Positions 63,834 through 64,000 of a stretch of DNA of 64,000 bases are shown here, in pieces. Under the pieces are notes generated by a model. That model saw only the letters and a program-made list of their open reading frames with translations. It searched no databases and had not been told where the DNA came from. The stretch's first letter is position 1. Each line of letters opens with the position of its first letter. The DNA is taken from positions 5,797 through 69,796 of the forward strand of contig CAOYAN010000007.1 in NCBI GenBank assembly GCA_948562205.1, written 5' to 3'. Both the position numbers and the translations under genes were made by a program. This DNA is from an uncultured Clostridia bacterium. GTDB taxonomy: Bacteria > Bacillota > Clostridia > TANB77 > CAG-465.

Positions 63834-63839
63834 TATATA

Positions 63840-63945
63840 TGTAGAGAGTGTGTATAACAATTATGTGAGCTACACAAGCCTAAGAAATTAGGTACACTGA
63901 TGAAGATATTTTCATAAAAGGAGTCTCTTAGATATTAGAGAAACT
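63840..63945 (+). ncRNA. Folded leader RNA truncated by the window end
   Basis: Successive hairpins: GCCTAA/TTAGGT, TGAA/TTCA and TCTCTTA/TTAGAGA, downstream of a perfect promoter. No known riboswitch core is recognised. Its downstream gene is outside the window or displaced by the insertion-sequence end that follows. Confidence 0.35.
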
Positions 63946-64000
63946 GGCTCTTTGTCAATAGTTGGGGTGAAAAATCCTCAAAAAAGATAGAAAGAGTAAA
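63946..64000 (+). mobile_element. Probable terminus of an ISL3-family insertion sequence
   Basis: GGCTCTTTGTCAATAG followed by TTGGGGTG resembles the terminal inverted repeat of Firmicute ISL3 elements, which usually begin GGnTCTTT. The transposase and the other end lie beyond the window, so this is tentative. Confidence 0.45.

Noticed and set aside
63891..63945. CTGATGA followed later by GAAAC, possible hammerhead ribozyme
   Set aside because: The bases between them do not form the required stem II adjacent to both motifs, and no flanking stems I and III close the core.
1..64000. tRNA or rRNA genes
   Set aside because: No cloverleaf or conserved TTCGAATCC-type arms were found in any intergenic stretch that I examined.

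Overview
The window is AT-rich DNA (by eye well under one third G+C) from a Gram-positive, endospore-forming member of the Clostridia, most likely an uncultured gut lineage. The basis is A/T-rich codons, AGGAGG-type ribosome binding sites before nearly every gene, a Gram-positive PolC, an agr quorum-sensing locus, and sporulation genes (yqfC, yqfD, dacF, spoIID, spoIIQ, spoIIID, a Spo0A-like regulator). I see no rRNA, tRNA, CRISPR array or complete transposase.

Layout. 0.1-4.7 kb: a TtcA-family tRNA thiolase, a FIST-domain/aldehyde dehydrogenase pair and a LysR regulator. 4.8-5.7 kb: a GC-rich orphan gene followed by two candidate structured RNAs. 5.7-9.7 kb: a DnaQ-like exonuclease, a tiny Cys-rich membrane peptide, and a complete agr module with agrBD facing agrA-agrC. 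10-14.1 kb: a housekeeping/sporulation operon (yqfC, yqfD, ybeY, undecaprenol kinase, cytidine deaminase, a WYL-like protein, an RsiV-like secreted protein). 14.2-15.3 kb: a second GC-rich orphan. 15.5-19.8 kb: a NagZ-like glycosidase, then a decaying stretch (Spo0A-like regulator with a stop, C39-type peptidase with a stop, amidotransferase with a frameshift) around two tandem small membrane proteins. 19.9-20.6 kb: a third GC-rich orphan with a long, strongly folded leader. 20.7-31.1 kb: dacF and a 2,890-residue M26-type metalloprotease carrying both a cohesin-like and a dockerin-like module.

31.5-48.8 kb is the most striking region: a collinear 12-gene locus encoding a divergent Tad/Flp-like pilus or secretion machine. 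It has a SAF-domain CpaB-like protein, two TadZ-like proteins, a membrane-tethered CpaF-like ATPase, one large TadB/TadC-like protein, a twice-repeated module of two small pilin-like proteins plus one large one (the first large one ending in a LamG-like lectin fold), a TadE-like protein, an anchor protein and a 1,165-residue exported protein. No Flp pilin, secretin, prepilin peptidase or canonical prepilin cleavage site is visible. Upstream of it the M26 gene is bracketed by two imperfect copies of the dacF 3' end, which suggests it was inserted between dacF and this locus.

48.8-64 kb: a RhuM-family pseudogene, small membrane proteins, a sporulation/cell-shape cluster (spoIID, spoIIQ, spoIIID, mbl/mreB), a ferritin-like protein, polC, a frameshifted dcd, a short hibernation factor, and a protein with three HD modules of the SpoT type. 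The window ends in a promoter with a folded leader that runs into what looks like the terminus of an ISL3-family insertion sequence.

Themes: a surface and communication programme (agr, M26 protease, Tad-like appendage, lectin domain, C39 and NagZ enzymes), sporulation genes spread among housekeeping genes, and three isolated GC-rich genes of unknown function whose composition does not match the host. Five genes are interrupted, and at least three of the lesions look like single-base losses in A-runs.
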